In this document: positions 1-8,257 of the stretch, piece after piece
How the letters are laid out: each line of letters starts with the position of its first letter
Position numbering within the stretch: the stretch's first letter is position 1
Assembly: GCF_002289565.1 (NCBI RefSeq)
Contig: NZ_NTFY01000031.1
Span: 1-64,000, forward strand
Length of the DNA stretch: 64,000 nt
Reading direction: 5' to 3'
Origin: Rhodopirellula sp. SM50
Lineage (GTDB): Bacteria; Planctomycetota; Planctomycetia; Pirellulales; Pirellulaceae
Position numbers and translations under genes: made by a program
Notes under the pieces: generated by a model
The model's database searches: none
Told to the model about the DNA's origin: nothing
The model's input: the letters and a program-made list of their open reading frames with translations, nothing else

Positions 1-30
1 GGGCTTGCGCCCTGCCGCTAAAACCTCGTC
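1..30. repeat. Fragment of a dispersed CGGAGGGCTCGCGCC-type repeat
   Basis: The first bases match a word that recurs near 24523-24553, 37722-37797 and 41579-41636: a GC-rich core ending in CTGCCGCTAAAA. The other copies, where complete, form fold-backs. The trailing text (CCTCGTCAAACACA) resembles the flank at about 37798. The left part of this copy lies outside the window. No gene is seen in 1-129. Confidence 0.6.
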
Positions 31-129
31 AAACACAGGAAATAAATCGTTCACGGCGTAGGGCGGAGCCTGGGAACGAGTCGCGTCATGACATGGATCG
101 CTAGATCGACGACTGCTGACGGCACGAAT

Positions 130-146
130 GGCATGCACAGCATGCC
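130..146 (-). terminator. Stop-adjacent 7-bp hairpin GGCATGC-ACA-GCATGCC
   Basis: A perfect 7-bp stem with a 3-base loop directly abuts the stop codon of the cytochrome c peroxidase gene. The same hairpin (loop CGT) lies one base after another stop codon at 43881. It has no T-tract, so it is not a classical Rho-independent terminator. A role in transcript 3' end definition is inference. Confidence 0.45.
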
Positions 147-1442
147 CTACTCGGGCAAGCGTCCCGTTTGAATTTTGGGGAACGTGCCGGTCAAGCCTTC
201 CTTCATGAAGGCGACGAGATCGGCTTTCTCTTGATCGGTCAAGTTCAGCACCTTCATCTTGTCGCTCAACCAGGGATTCTTGTGTCCGCCCTTGTCATAC
301 CAGTCGACGACCTCTTGAAGGGTCTGCTGGCTGCCGTCATGCATGTAGGGCGCCGAGAGCGCGATGTTTCGCAGCGTCGGTGTCTTGAAGGCTCCTTTGT
401 CCTTTTCTTCTTTCGTGATCTCGTAGCGTCCCAGATCGGGTTCGTCCGACTCCATGCCGACACCTAAGTTGTGGTACTGCTCGTCGGTGAAATTCGCTCC
501 GGCATGACAGGTGGCACAGTTCGCTTTTCCGGCAAACAACTTCATCCCCCGCTTGGCCGATTCGCTCATCGGGTTGTCCGCGATCTCAGCCTTGATCGCA
601 TCGTATTGGGCCTTCAGCTCGGGTTCTTCGTCCAAGTATTCCAGGTCGTCGGCGAACAGTTTCTCAAACGTGTCCAGATCGTTTTGGTAGTCGTAGGGTG
701 CCGGTCCGGTGACGAGCGCGCGTTCGAACGCGGCGATCGCTTTGCCGACGTTGTCGATCGTCACTCCATCGCCAAACACCTTTTCGAACTGGAGCTTGTA
801 GATCGGATTGGCGGCCAAGTCGGTAACGCAGGTTTCGTGGCTGTTCCCCATCTCGATCGGGTTGGCGATCGGGCCGACCGCCTGCTCTTCCAGGGTGGCG
901 GCGCGGCCGTCCCAAAATTGGGCTTTGCTGACGATGCGGTTGTAGGCGACCGGTGAATTTCGACCGCCTTCTTGTCCACGCACCCCGACACCAAACTGGG
1001 TCTGGGCGCCGTATCCTTGAGCGGGGTCGTGACAGGAGGCACACGAAATCGTGTTGTCATTGGACAGTCGGGGATCAAAATACAATTGCCGCCCGAGTTC
1101 GATCTTCGCCCGCGTGAGGGGATTGTCTTCCGGAATGAAGATGTTGCCTTGGGCGGCATCGAGTCCCTTGGGCAGTGTGACCGACAGCGTTTCATGTTGC
1201 TTCGGCTGGGACAGCCACTCGCGGACTTCTTCCAACGTCAGTTTTCCGCTGCCAGGGATTCCCATCAACAGCGAGTGGTCTTCGCCGAGTGTGATCGTGG
1301 AGGTGTCGGAGGGGGCGGAACTGTCCAGCGGCTCGGCGTTGGCGATTGAAGTCAGGCCCAGTGAAGTCAGGCCCAGTAAAGTCAGGCAAAGCGGTGCCAA
1401 CGAAAACAGGGATCGCAACAGAGAACGTTTCGGTTTTGACAT
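147..1442 (-). CDS. Diheme cytochrome c peroxidase (MauG/CcpA family)
   Basis: A 431-residue exported c-type cytochrome. Two CXXCH heme sites are visible: CASCH at about residues 134-138 and CATCH at about 309-313. The surrounding text (RQLYFDPRLS, NSPVAYN, FWDGRA, TPTLRNIALSAPYMHDG) is typical of bacterial diheme peroxidases, which reduce H2O2 in the periplasm using small electron donors. The start MSKPKRSLL was chosen because it is followed at once by a hydrophobic signal peptide ending near IANA. The longer upstream reading frame has no such logic. The signal region contains a small tandem duplication (LGLTS twice) encoded by repeated 15-mers. The stop codon abuts a 7-bp hairpin. The electron donor is unknown. 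The family is confident; whether it acts as peroxidase or as a MauG-like oxidase is not decided. Confidence 0.9.
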   Translation of the reverse strand: MSKPKRSLLRSLFSLAPLCLTLLGLTSLGLTSIANAEPLDSSAPSDTSTITLGEDHSLLMGIPGSGKLTLEEVREWLSQPKQHETLSVTLPKGLDAAQGNIFIPEDNPLTRAKIELGRQLYFDPRLSNDNTISCASCHDPAQGYGAQTQFGVGVRGQEGGRNSPVAYNRIVSKAQFWDGRAATLEEQAVGPIANPIEMGNSHETCVTDLAANPIYKLQFEKVFGDGVTIDNVGKAIAAFERALVTGPAPYDYQNDLDTFEKLFADDLEYLDEEPELKAQYDAIKAEIADNPMSESAKRGMKLFAGKANCATCHAGANFTDEQYHNLGVGMESDEPDLGRYEITKEEKDKGAFKTPTLRNIALSAPYMHDGSQQTLQEVVDWYDKGGHKNPWLSDKMKVLNLTDQEKADLVAFMKEGLTGTFPKIQTGRLPE

Positions 1443-1488
1443 CGTGAATGTGGGCTCTCGAAGGTGGGATAGAAAGCGGATGGACTCG

Positions 1489-1556
1489 GTGGCGTAAGTT
1501 TCCAGTTTGCGTTTGAGCCGCAACGCACTGCATCGCAAGCTGGAAGCTTACGCCAC
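1489..1556. repeat. Inverted repeat of the GTGGCGTAAGC family
   Basis: Two arms of about 23 bases, GTGGCGTAAGTTTCCAG... and ...CTGGAAGCTTACGCCAC, form a long imperfect hairpin between the peroxidase start and the mutY stop. Read on the minus strand it begins about 7 bases after the mutY stop codon. The same word recurs at 26717-27096 and 53528-53644. It may act as a 3' hairpin for mutY (inference). Confidence 0.65.
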
Positions 1557-1563
1557 AAGTACT

Positions 1564-2706
1564 CTAACTGAGCGGCAAAAATGATTGGTCGTCATCGACC
1601 AGGAAATCGGCGATTTTTCGCCCTGTGACGCTCAACGGCAGTGTGCGGATTTGGTCAAGTGAGACCCATTGCCACGGTGCCGGTGATTTTGGGTCTGCCA
1701 CGGTGTTTGAAAATGCCGCTTGGTGCACGTGCAGCGAAATGCGAAACTTGGTGACCGCATGACGAAGGGTCTGCAGCCGAACTCCGGCGGCAATTTCTGC
1801 GCCCAATTGCTGCGACAGCCAACCGGCAGCCGCGTCGACCGATTCTGTCGCCGCATCGGTGCAACGGGGGAAGTCCCAAAGCCCCGCCCAGCGTCCGCCA
1901 TCGGGCAGCGGTCGGGCAAGGTACTGCGTCGCCCCTCGTCGTTCGCGGCGGAGGATTAGCGCGAATTCCGTTCGATCTTCGTAGGCGATGCGTTTGATCT
2001 TTCCTGGGATCTCGGCCTGCAGACCGAGTGCGGCGGCGCGGCAGTGGTTGTGAACCGGGCAATGGTCGCATTTCGGATTCTTGGGCAGACAGACCAACGC
2101 GCCCAGCTCCATCGCCGCTTGATTGAATTGTCCGCTGCCGTTGCGGGGCAGCATTCGAGTGGCCACGTCCCATAACAGTTTGTTGGCGTCGCGTTCGGTG
2201 GGCGGGACCCGCAGCGCGATCCAACGGCTGTAGACACGCTGGGTGTTCCCTTCAAGCACCGGAAGTTTCGCGCCCGCTGCGATCGAGAGCACTGCACCGG
2301 CGGTGTAACGCCCGACGCCGGGCAGCGCCAGGACTTGGTCATACTGCAAGGGAAACTCGCCGCCATGCTCGGTCATGATTTGCTTGGCTGCGGCATGCAT
2401 CGATCGGACGCGACGGTAGTACCCCAGGCCTTCCCAGTGACGCATCAACTCGGACTCTTCGGTGGCGGCCAAATCGGCGACGGTGGGAAACGATTGCATC
2501 CAGCGTCGGTAGTACGGCAACACCGTGGCCACTTGGGTCTGTTGCAGCATGATCTCGCTGACCCAAACGTGGTACGGCGTCGGATCGCTGCGCCACGGCA
2601 TTTCCCGGGCATGGTCTGAAAACCAGGCAAGCAGCTTGCGACGCAATCCGGTTCGCCAGCGGGTCTGCTGCCAATCGTCGTGGTGTGGCGGGGGCTCAGT
2701 CGGCAA
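1564..2706 (-). CDS. mutY: A/G-specific adenine DNA glycosylase MutY
   Basis: Removes adenine mispaired with 8-oxoguanine in base excision repair. Domain order: helix-hairpin-helix glycosylase with VWVSEIMLQQTQV (catalytic Glu about 51) and LPGVGRYTAGA (HhH, about 128-137); a 4Fe-4S site with the exact spacing C206-x6-C213-x2-C216-x5-C222; and a C-terminal MutT/Nudix-like recognition domain (WAGLWDFPR, then HAVTKFRISLHV). Length (380) is normal. Two oddities. The catalytic Asp expected in the LDGN motif reads LEGN here (Glu about 152). The only long start is TTG without a clear Shine-Dalgarno sequence, so the N-terminus is uncertain. Confidence 0.93.
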   Translation of the reverse strand: MPTEPPPHHDDWQQTRWRTGLRRKLLAWFSDHAREMPWRSDPTPYHVWVSEIMLQQTQVATVLPYYRRWMQSFPTVADLAATEESELMRHWEGLGYYRRVRSMHAAAKQIMTEHGGEFPLQYDQVLALPGVGRYTAGAVLSIAAGAKLPVLEGNTQRVYSRWIALRVPPTERDANKLLWDVATRMLPRNGSGQFNQAAMELGALVCLPKNPKCDHCPVHNHCRAAALGLQAEIPGKIKRIAYEDRTEFALILRRERRGATQYLARPLPDGGRWAGLWDFPRCTDAATESVDAAAGWLSQQLGAEIAAGVRLQTLRHAVTKFRISLHVHQAAFSNTVADPKSPAPWQWVSLDQIRTLPLSVTGRKIADFLVDDDQSFLPLS

Positions 2707-2727
2707 GGTGTCGCGTCGTCTGTGGCT

Positions 2728-4008
2728 CTATTGGTTTTGCTGTTTCTTCAGCGTTGCGATGGTGTCAAACACTTCGTTGCCACGCCGGTAGCGGATCGCA
2801 ATTTCGTCGCCGGGAATGTGCGTGTTGATCTGTTGCTGCAGATCATCAAAGCGAGTGATCTTGGCGTCATCGATGCGAATGACCACGTCCCCGGCTTGCA
2901 AGCCGGCGTCCGCGGCGCCGCTGCCGGGCGTGACTTGGCTGACTTCACAGGTGTCCTGCAGCGTCGTGCGACACATCACGCCCAAGAAACCGCCGCGACG
3001 CAGCGTGATGTCCAGCCCCGGCATCTCCACCCGCAACCGCTCGACACGCTGTTCGGAAACACCCGTGCCCATCAAGTGCAGGGCATCACGCAATCGGACG
3101 CGGGTCAGTTCGGTCAACAGTTCTTCATTGAGACGCACGTACCGTAACTCGATCGCATCGAGTCGCGAACGTTGTTGCAGCGTCTGGACGGCCGGCACCG
3201 TCAGCTCGGCTTCGACGATCACCAGCGTCGTCAAGTCGGGCATCTTCATCACCGCGGCCAGTGTTTCCGGTGTCGCCATCGCGTCTTCGATGACGACAAA
3301 ATCGATCTCACGAATCCAACGCAACCAGGCCAGCACTTCGATGTCGCCGTTGAATTGCCGGTTGATCCGGACGATCTCGTGCGAGGTGCTGCGAGAGGCC
3401 AAGGCGACGGTGTCGATGCCGATGAAGACGCCGGCGCCGGAGAGTTGGACCCTGGCTTCGCGGCCACGCGATTCGGCGAACGATTCGAGCGTCGACTTGG
3501 CCAGCGTGGCTTTGGTGCCAAAGCTTGTCGCGGCGATCGATTCCAGCGTCGCGAGCGCCCCATCGGTCTGCCACGGCGGTTCGTCTTCGGCGACTTTTGC
3601 CAAGATCAGGATGACGTTTTCAACCGTTTCCAAATCGCCGCCGTCGAGCATGTCACGCAAGACCCGGACGGAATCCAGGCCGCCGTCGATCAGGTGGCGT
3701 CGCGCCGATTGGCGGCGGAGAAAGCGTTCGTGGGACAGCTGGCTGGCCCAGTACTCGAGCGTCCGCTCGTCGCGGGGAACCCGACGCGGCGGCTCATCGG
3801 CCGCCGGTGGCGTGTCGTTCTGCTCGGCCACCGGCGCCGCGGCGGCTTGCTCTGCGGGCTGCTCTGTCGCAACCGGTCCGGAGGGCGCAGCCGGTCCGCT
3901 GGGAAGCTGAGCGGTGGCCGGGATGCCAACGAAGATCAGAGACGCCGCCCAGACCAAGCCGGCGACGTAGCGGTCAAGTCGGTGCTTGCCAGGGGCGTCC
4001 AAGATCAA
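2728..4008 (-). CDS. Secreted PDZ-domain protein
   Basis: About 426 residues. The start proposed is TTG at 4008, because GGAG lies six bases upstream and the resulting N-terminus (KHRLDR then GLVWAASLIFVGIPATAQ) is a clean signal peptide. The longer reading frame upstream overlaps the neighbouring gene in another frame. After the signal comes a Pro/Ala-rich linker, then a region with TLEYWASQLSHERFLRRQSARRHL resembling HEAT/armadillo-type helices, then an uncharacterised middle. A C-terminal PDZ domain follows (VTPGSGAADAGLQAGDVVIRIDD, about the last 75 residues). No protease catalytic triad is seen, so a peptide-binding or scaffolding role is inferred. It follows the 137-residue gene at 4020-4433 by 11 bases and is probably cotranscribed with it. 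Confidence 0.72.
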   Translation of the reverse strand: MILDAPGKHRLDRYVAGLVWAASLIFVGIPATAQLPSGPAAPSGPVATEQPAEQAAAAPVAEQNDTPPAADEPPRRVPRDERTLEYWASQLSHERFLRRQSARRHLIDGGLDSVRVLRDMLDGGDLETVENVILILAKVAEDEPPWQTDGALATLESIAATSFGTKATLAKSTLESFAESRGREARVQLSGAGVFIGIDTVALASRSTSHEIVRINRQFNGDIEVLAWLRWIREIDFVVIEDAMATPETLAAVMKMPDLTTLVIVEAELTVPAVQTLQQRSRLDAIELRYVRLNEELLTELTRVRLRDALHLMGTGVSEQRVERLRVEMPGLDITLRRGGFLGVMCRTTLQDTCEVSQVTPGSGAADAGLQAGDVVIRIDDAKITRFDDLQQQINTHIPGDEIAIRYRRGNEVFDTIATLKKQQNQ

Positions 4009-4019
4009 ATCGTTCTCCG

Positions 4020-4433
4020 CTAACCGATGCACCAGCGATCGTTGAACCACTCGACACGGTCCGCGCGGCGCGGGTTGTATTTCGTCTCGGGGTTGAACTT
4101 GTGGGTTTTCAAGAACGACATGAACGCCTTGCCTGGCACTTCGGCGTGCTGGGCGATGATGTCGACATGCTCGCTTTCCGGTTTCCAGTCGTACAGGATC
4201 TTGTTGTCGGATTCGAATTTTTCGTCCAGGTACTCGATGTTGGCGGAACTGCAAACGACGAAGTCGCAATCACGTTTGCAAAGGAAATTCATCAGTTTGC
4301 TGGCCAAGGCGCGGGTCTCGGCGAGCTGACCATCACAGGTTGCCGACGCGATGTTCCAAATGGAGACGAAACTGTGTTCGTCCTGGTCGTCCGGTGAAAT
4401 TTTGAAATCGATTTCGTCTTCGGCGGCTGCCAT
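4020..4433 (-). CDS. Conserved hypothetical protein
   Basis: A 137-residue soluble protein starting MAAAEDEIDFKISPDDQDEHSFVSIWN. The start was chosen at this ATG because the upstream extension is low-complexity and crosses an apparent intergenic segment. The mid part (CKRDCDFVVCSSANIEYLDEKFESDNKILYDWKPESEHVDIIAQHAEVPGKAF) has several cysteines but no metal motif I can name. No signal peptide or membrane segment. It lies directly upstream of the PDZ protein. Function unknown. Confidence 0.6.
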   Translation of the reverse strand: MAAAEDEIDFKISPDDQDEHSFVSIWNIASATCDGQLAETRALASKLMNFLCKRDCDFVVCSSANIEYLDEKFESDNKILYDWKPESEHVDIIAQHAEVPGKAFMSFLKTHKFNPETKYNPRRADRVEWFNDRWCIG

Positions 4434-4623
4434 GCTGAAAAGCCTTTTCAGATTGGGAATGATTGGGGAGGTCTGTCCCGGAGATTCTAGACGATTTTTG
4501 TCGATTCGCACAGAGTCACGTTGGGTGTGACCGGACGTGTCATGCCGTTCTCGATGATTCAGCCAACGAATGAGACATCGCTCATTCGAGACGTATTTGG
4601 CCTGTTTCGCCGGAGCTTTTGCC

Positions 4624-4908
4624 ATGACTCAAATGATGCTGTTCGATCCCTGCTCGCTCGCCCCCAGCACCCCCGTCGCCGTGAATTCCGCTGCGGTGGC
4701 CGCCAGCCCCGTGACCGCCAGCCCTGTCGTTTCCCGCTCTCGAACCGCCGAGTCGACGGCTGCTGATCGCACCCCCCGCGAGAATCGCAATCACGCCGCT
4801 GCCGAGGACGGGATTCACCACATGGGCGATTTGGCCCGCTTGGTCCTGCTCCGTTACCAACTGGTCGCCCAACGACGCCAGGAAATGGCCGCTCGACGCG
4901 GAAAATAA
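4624..4908 (+). CDS. Small hypothetical protein, Ala/Ser/Pro-rich
   Basis: 94 residues from the ATG at 4624 (MTQMMLFDPC). The first two thirds are low-complexity (repeated AASP/TASPVV). The last 25 residues (GDLARLVLLRYQLVAQRRQEMAARRGK) predict a basic amphipathic helix. No family recognised. It is divergent from the 4020-4433 gene and convergent with the LapA gene. It could be a real lineage-specific small protein. Confidence 0.45.
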   Translation: MTQMMLFDPCSLAPSTPVAVNSAAVAASPVTASPVVSRSRTAESTAADRTPRENRNHAAAEDGIHHMGDLARLVLLRYQLVAQRRQEMAARRGK

Positions 4909-4926
4909 ACCCCGCCTGTCAGCCGC

Positions 4927-5193
4927 TCAGCTACTACCTGCCGGCCCCTCCGGTTGGCTGTCTTTTTTGCCGGATTTGCCTAATCGCTCCTTTTTCCGGT
5001 GCAGCATCCAAGCCGTCCACATCGCACCGACCATAAATCCGATCAGACCCGAAATCGCCAGCAACATCGCCAACGGAACTTCCCGATGAAACACCAGCGG
5101 CATCCGCAGCAAAACACTTTGAGTGTTGGAAAGCGAAAAGATCATCAGCACCAACACGCCGGAAATGATCAAAAACCATCGAAATCGCGCCAT
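4927..5193 (-). CDS. lapA: LapA-domain inner membrane protein
   Basis: 88 residues with two transmembrane helices (FLIISGVLVLMIFSLSNTQ and LLAISGLIGFMVGAMWTAWML) followed by a basic tail (HRKKERLGK). This is the DUF1049/LapA layout, including the NTQSV segment after the first helix. In proteobacteria LapA works with LapB in regulating lipopolysaccharide assembly. LapB is not next to it here, so the role is by family only. Confidence 0.75.
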   Translation of the reverse strand: MARFRWFLIISGVLVLMIFSLSNTQSVLLRMPLVFHREVPLAMLLAISGLIGFMVGAMWTAWMLHRKKERLGKSGKKDSQPEGPAGSS

Positions 5194-5300
5194 GATGCAA
5201 ATGTCCAGTGAAGTGCGAAATGTTTAAGGAAGCGCCAGTGACCTGATTGTGCCGAGCCGTCTGCCCGGCCGAAACGGCAACCCTTAAAAAATGAGCCCGA

Positions 5301-5312
5301 AATGCTAGCATT
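5301..5312. promoter_or_regulatory. 12-bp palindrome AATGCTAGCATT upstream of imuA
   Basis: A perfect 12-base palindrome 58 bases before the imuA ATG, with a second half-site ATGCTAG at 5317-5323. imuA-imuB operons are usually under SOS (LexA) control, and LexA operators differ widely between phyla. An operator function is an inference from position only. Confidence 0.3.
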
Positions 5313-5370
5313 CGTTATGCTAGGCTCTGTCCCTAAAGTCCTGCATCCATTTCGTTCGGGATGAATCGAC

Positions 5371-6507
5371 ATGGCCAATCAGCAGCAACTTTTTTCGTTC
5401 ATGGAGGCTCCGGCCGTCGCTGCCCCCGTTGCTGCGCACGTCAACAAGCAACCCTCCCTGGCAGGGAGGGTCGAGCGTAGCGAGGGGAGGGTCGAGCGGT
5501 CGTCGCTGAGCGATTCCGAGCCACAGCAACCCTCCCCACCTCGTCGCAAACTCCTCCGCGACCCTCTCAGAGGGAGGGTGACTTCGACTCTTGCGACTTG
5601 TGTAGATACCGATGCCCAGAGGGAGGGTGACGCAAAACCGGGCGACCTCGAAAAAGAAGGAGGGCGTCCTTCGTCGGTGTGTCCCGATCCTCCCAGCCGC
5701 GAGGCGATCTTGAAATCATTGCGGGCCAAGGTCGGGTGCATCAGCACGGCGCGGCAAAGTGATGGGAGAGGATTTTCGACCGGCTGCGAAGCGCTGGATC
5801 GGTGGCTGCCGACCGGCGGTTTGCACCCGTCGACGCTGACCGAATGGATTGCCGCCCACGACAGTGCCGCGGCCGGATCGTTGGCGATGGCTGCCGCGGC
5901 GAATCGATTGCGTCAAATTCCCGCTCGACCGCTGGTGATCGTCGATTGCAGCGGCACGTTCTATCCGCCCGCGGCCGTCTCGATGGGGGTGCCGCACCAG
6001 CGGATGATTCTGTTGCGTCCCCGCAGTGGTGCCGATGCGATTTGGGCGATCGATCAATCGCTGCGTTCCGGAGCCGCCGCGGCCGTCTGGGCTTCTTTGC
6101 CCATGCAAGTCGACGATCGCGACGCACGACGTTTGCAATTGGCGGCCGAAAGCGGTCGAACACCGGGGTTGCTGGTGCGTGGGTTTGCCGCGCGAGGAAA
6201 ACCCAGCTTCGCCGAAGTCCAGTTTTATGTGTCGCAGCAGCGGCGTGAACCCGCCCGTTCGATCACCAACCGCTCGCGTGATTTCGAAATCATTTCGGTC
6301 ACACTCGACCGTGTTCGTGGCGGTGCGGTCGGCAGACAGCTTGCGCTGCAAATCATCGACGCGACAACGATCCGTCCGCTTTCCACCACCATCGGCCCAC
6401 AGACGAAACGGCATGAAACGGCTGCTGAGCATCTGGCTTCGCAACTGGCCCATCCAGCGATTGCAAAGCGAGTGGCGGCGCGACGCGACTCTCGAACCGC
6501 TTCCTAG
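5371..6507 (+). CDS. imuA: ImuA-like mutasome protein with a repeat-encoded insert
   Basis: 378 residues; a RecA/SulA-like partner of ImuB in the inducible mutagenic translesion system. The conserved body begins near SREAILKSLRAKVGCISTARQ and continues with FSTGCEALDRWLPTGGLHPSTLTEWI, PLVIVDCSGTFYPPAAVSMGV and MILLRPRSGADAIWAIDQSLRSGAAAAVWA, as in ImuA proteins. The N-terminus is odd. Residues about 26-90 are encoded by a copy of a genomic repeat that elsewhere in this window is intergenic (42686-42900, 46868-47130). The insert is in frame and the ORF stays open. imuB starts inside the 3' end of this gene (95-base overlap), so the two are probably translated together. A DnaE2 polymerase, the usual third partner, is not in the window. 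Confidence 0.85.
   Translation: MANQQQLFSFMEAPAVAAPVAAHVNKQPSLAGRVERSEGRVERSSLSDSEPQQPSPPRRKLLRDPLRGRVTSTLATCVDTDAQREGDAKPGDLEKEGGRPSSVCPDPPSREAILKSLRAKVGCISTARQSDGRGFSTGCEALDRWLPTGGLHPSTLTEWIAAHDSAAAGSLAMAAAANRLRQIPARPLVIVDCSGTFYPPAAVSMGVPHQRMILLRPRSGADAIWAIDQSLRSGAAAAVWASLPMQVDDRDARRLQLAAESGRTPGLLVRGFAARGKPSFAEVQFYVSQQRREPARSITNRSRDFEIISVTLDRVRGGAVGRQLALQIIDATTIRPLSTTIGPQTKRHETAAEHLASQLAHPAIAKRVAARRDSRTAS
5446..5640 (+). repeat. Repeat element embedded in the imuA coding sequence
   Basis: Starts with a palindromic core CCCTCCCTGGCAGGGAGGG followed by TCGAGCGTAGCGAGGGGAGG. It later has GGTGACTTCGACTCTTGCGA and TGTGTAGATACC, which match GGTGACTTCGAGTTTTGCGA and TTGTAGACACC near 47070-47103. 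The same palindromic core with the GTCGAGCG-AGCGAGGGG tail occurs at 42700-42745 and 46873-46915, both intergenic. Here it adds about 65 residues to ImuA. Confidence 0.8.
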
Positions 6508-8104
6508 GGATGCGTCACGGGACAACCGCACGGCACCGTTGATCCTATGGAAGAACGATCACCGCCGCGGACGGCTGGTCGTCGCCTGCTGCGCCGCGGC
6601 GCGGCGGATGGGCGTTCGCACCGGCATCGCGATCGCCCAAGCGACGGAGCTTGCCGGTTCCGCCGGCGTGACCCCGATCACCGTCGAGCACGATCCGATC
6701 GCCGATTCGATGGCCTTGGGACGCGTTGCCGATGCCCTGCAACATCAAATCAGCCCGCTCGTCGCGATCGAATCGCTCGGCAAACGACTTTGGGCCGGTC
6801 AAGTTTTGCCGGAGCCCGACACGTTGTTCTGTGATCTGTCCGGGGTAACGCATCTGTTTGAACATGAATCCGGGATTTTGGATGCCACCGGCCGCTGTCT
6901 CGCCGAACTCGGATTGGTCGGCAAACTGGCCATCGCCGATCACGCCGCCGCCGCTTGGGCGTTGGCCCATTACGACGTCAACGACCCCGTGATTTCGACA
7001 CGTGGTGTCGATGACTTACTGCACTTGAGCGTCAACGCGCTGCGGATCGAATCGGAAATCAAACACACCCTCGACCGATTGGGGATCGAAACCATCGGCG
7101 CCCTGCTGCGACTTCCACGCGGCGGACTGGCCCAACGCTTGGGCGACGGAATCGTCAAACGGATTGCCGAGATCTTGGGCGAAGTCGAGATCCCGCTGGA
7201 AGTCCACCATGCCGAACAACAGCACCACAGCAGCCATGAACTGGAATACCCGACGGATGATCTCGAGATCGTGATGGATCGCGTGGGTCGGCTGGCGGAG
7301 TCCATCGTGGCGAGTTTGGCGGCGTGTCAACGCGGCGCGTTGCGTGTGGCGTGTCGTTTAGAACTCGTCGACCGCGCGCCGTTGTCCACGGTGATCGGCA
7401 TGTTCGCCCCGACCCAAGATCAAAAACATCTGCACGATTTGATCAACTCCAGTTTGGAATCGTTGCGCGTCGCGTCGCCGATCACTAAGATCACCTTGTC
7501 GGTCTTGCAGAGCGGCCCGCTGCGGACTCAGCAAAACGCGCTCTTCGCCGACGACGCCTTTGCATTAGAAGACGACTCGGTCTCCGATCGTTCCCTGGCC
7601 CGGCTCGTCGACACGCTCTCCGGTCGCCTCGGTCGCGATGCCGTCTTGGGGGTCCGATTGAGTGAAAATCCGTTGCCGGAGAAAGCGTTTCGAACCTATT
7701 CCCTGACCGATCATCGGACCCGCAAGGCGCTGCGGCGGTTGCCATCGAAACAACCCGCTCGGCGAAAGACGGCGGACGAGCGTTCCGCCTTTCACGCTCC
7801 CCGGCGTGACGATGCACGCCGCCGCCCGATGCAACTGTTGCGCAAACCCGTTCGCTTGACCGCGGTCGAAAAATCGCCCGCCCAAGCCGCCAATCCTTTT
7901 CAAACCTTGCCGCCATTCCGGTTCGAAGGTGCCCTGCACCGCGTCGCGTTTGCCTGGGGGCCCGAACGCATCGAAACCGGCTGGTGGGACGGCCCCACGA
8001 TTCGCCGCGATTACTACCGCATCGAAACCGAAACAGGAAACGTTTGGTGGGTGTTTCGAGATTTAAAGAGCGGGGAATGGTTTTTACATGGACGGTTTTT
8101 TTAG
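6413..8104 (+). CDS. imuB: ImuB, Y-family DNA polymerase-like mutasome protein
   Basis: About 563 residues from ATG at 6413 (MKRLLSIWLRNWPIQRL). The reading frame extends further upstream, but that part overlaps imuA in another frame and is not ImuB-like. Recognisable stretches: VACCAAARRMGVRTGIAIAQA, LFCDLSGVTHLFEHE (the ImuB version of the palm motif) and GIETIGALLRLPRGGLAQRLG. The C-terminal block is FQTLPPFRFEGALHRVAFAWGPERIETGWWDG...RDYYRIETETGNVWWVFRD. The acidic metal-binding residues of active Y-family polymerases are not seen, as expected for ImuB, which acts as an adaptor to the beta clamp and DnaE2. The stop codon's last base is the first base of a heptamer tandem array. Confidence 0.9.
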   Translation: MKRLLSIWLRNWPIQRLQSEWRRDATLEPLPRDASRDNRTAPLILWKNDHRRGRLVVACCAAARRMGVRTGIAIAQATELAGSAGVTPITVEHDPIADSMALGRVADALQHQISPLVAIESLGKRLWAGQVLPEPDTLFCDLSGVTHLFEHESGILDATGRCLAELGLVGKLAIADHAAAAWALAHYDVNDPVISTRGVDDLLHLSVNALRIESEIKHTLDRLGIETIGALLRLPRGGLAQRLGDGIVKRIAEILGEVEIPLEVHHAEQQHHSSHELEYPTDDLEIVMDRVGRLAESIVASLAACQRGALRVACRLELVDRAPLSTVIGMFAPTQDQKHLHDLINSSLESLRVASPITKITLSVLQSGPLRTQQNALFADDAFALEDDSVSDRSLARLVDTLSGRLGRDAVLGVRLSENPLPEKAFRTYSLTDHRTRKALRRLPSKQPARRKTADERSAFHAPRRDDARRRPMQLLRKPVRLTAVEKSPAQAANPFQTLPPFRFEGALHRVAFAWGPERIETGWWDGPTIRRDYYRIETETGNVWWVFRDLKSGEWFLHGRFF

Positions 8105-8222
8105 TTTCAAGTTTCAAGTTTCAAGTTTCAAGTTTCAAGTTTCAAGTTTCAAGTTTCAAGTTTCAAGTTTCAAGTTTCAAGTTTCAAGTTTCAAGTTTCA
8201 AGTTTCAAGTTTCAAGTTTCAA
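8104..8222 (+). repeat. 17 perfect copies of the heptamer GTTTCAA
   Basis: 119 bases, exactly 17 units with no mismatch, beginning on the G of the imuB TAG stop. Seven is not divisible by three, so all frames stay open (SFKFQVS-type coding) but no protein is implied. Perfect identity suggests recent slippage-driven expansion. It is followed 35 bases later by a second heptamer array. Confidence 0.95.
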
Positions 8223-8257
8223 CCCAAAAAAACGCACACGCTGCAAGACGAATTCTT

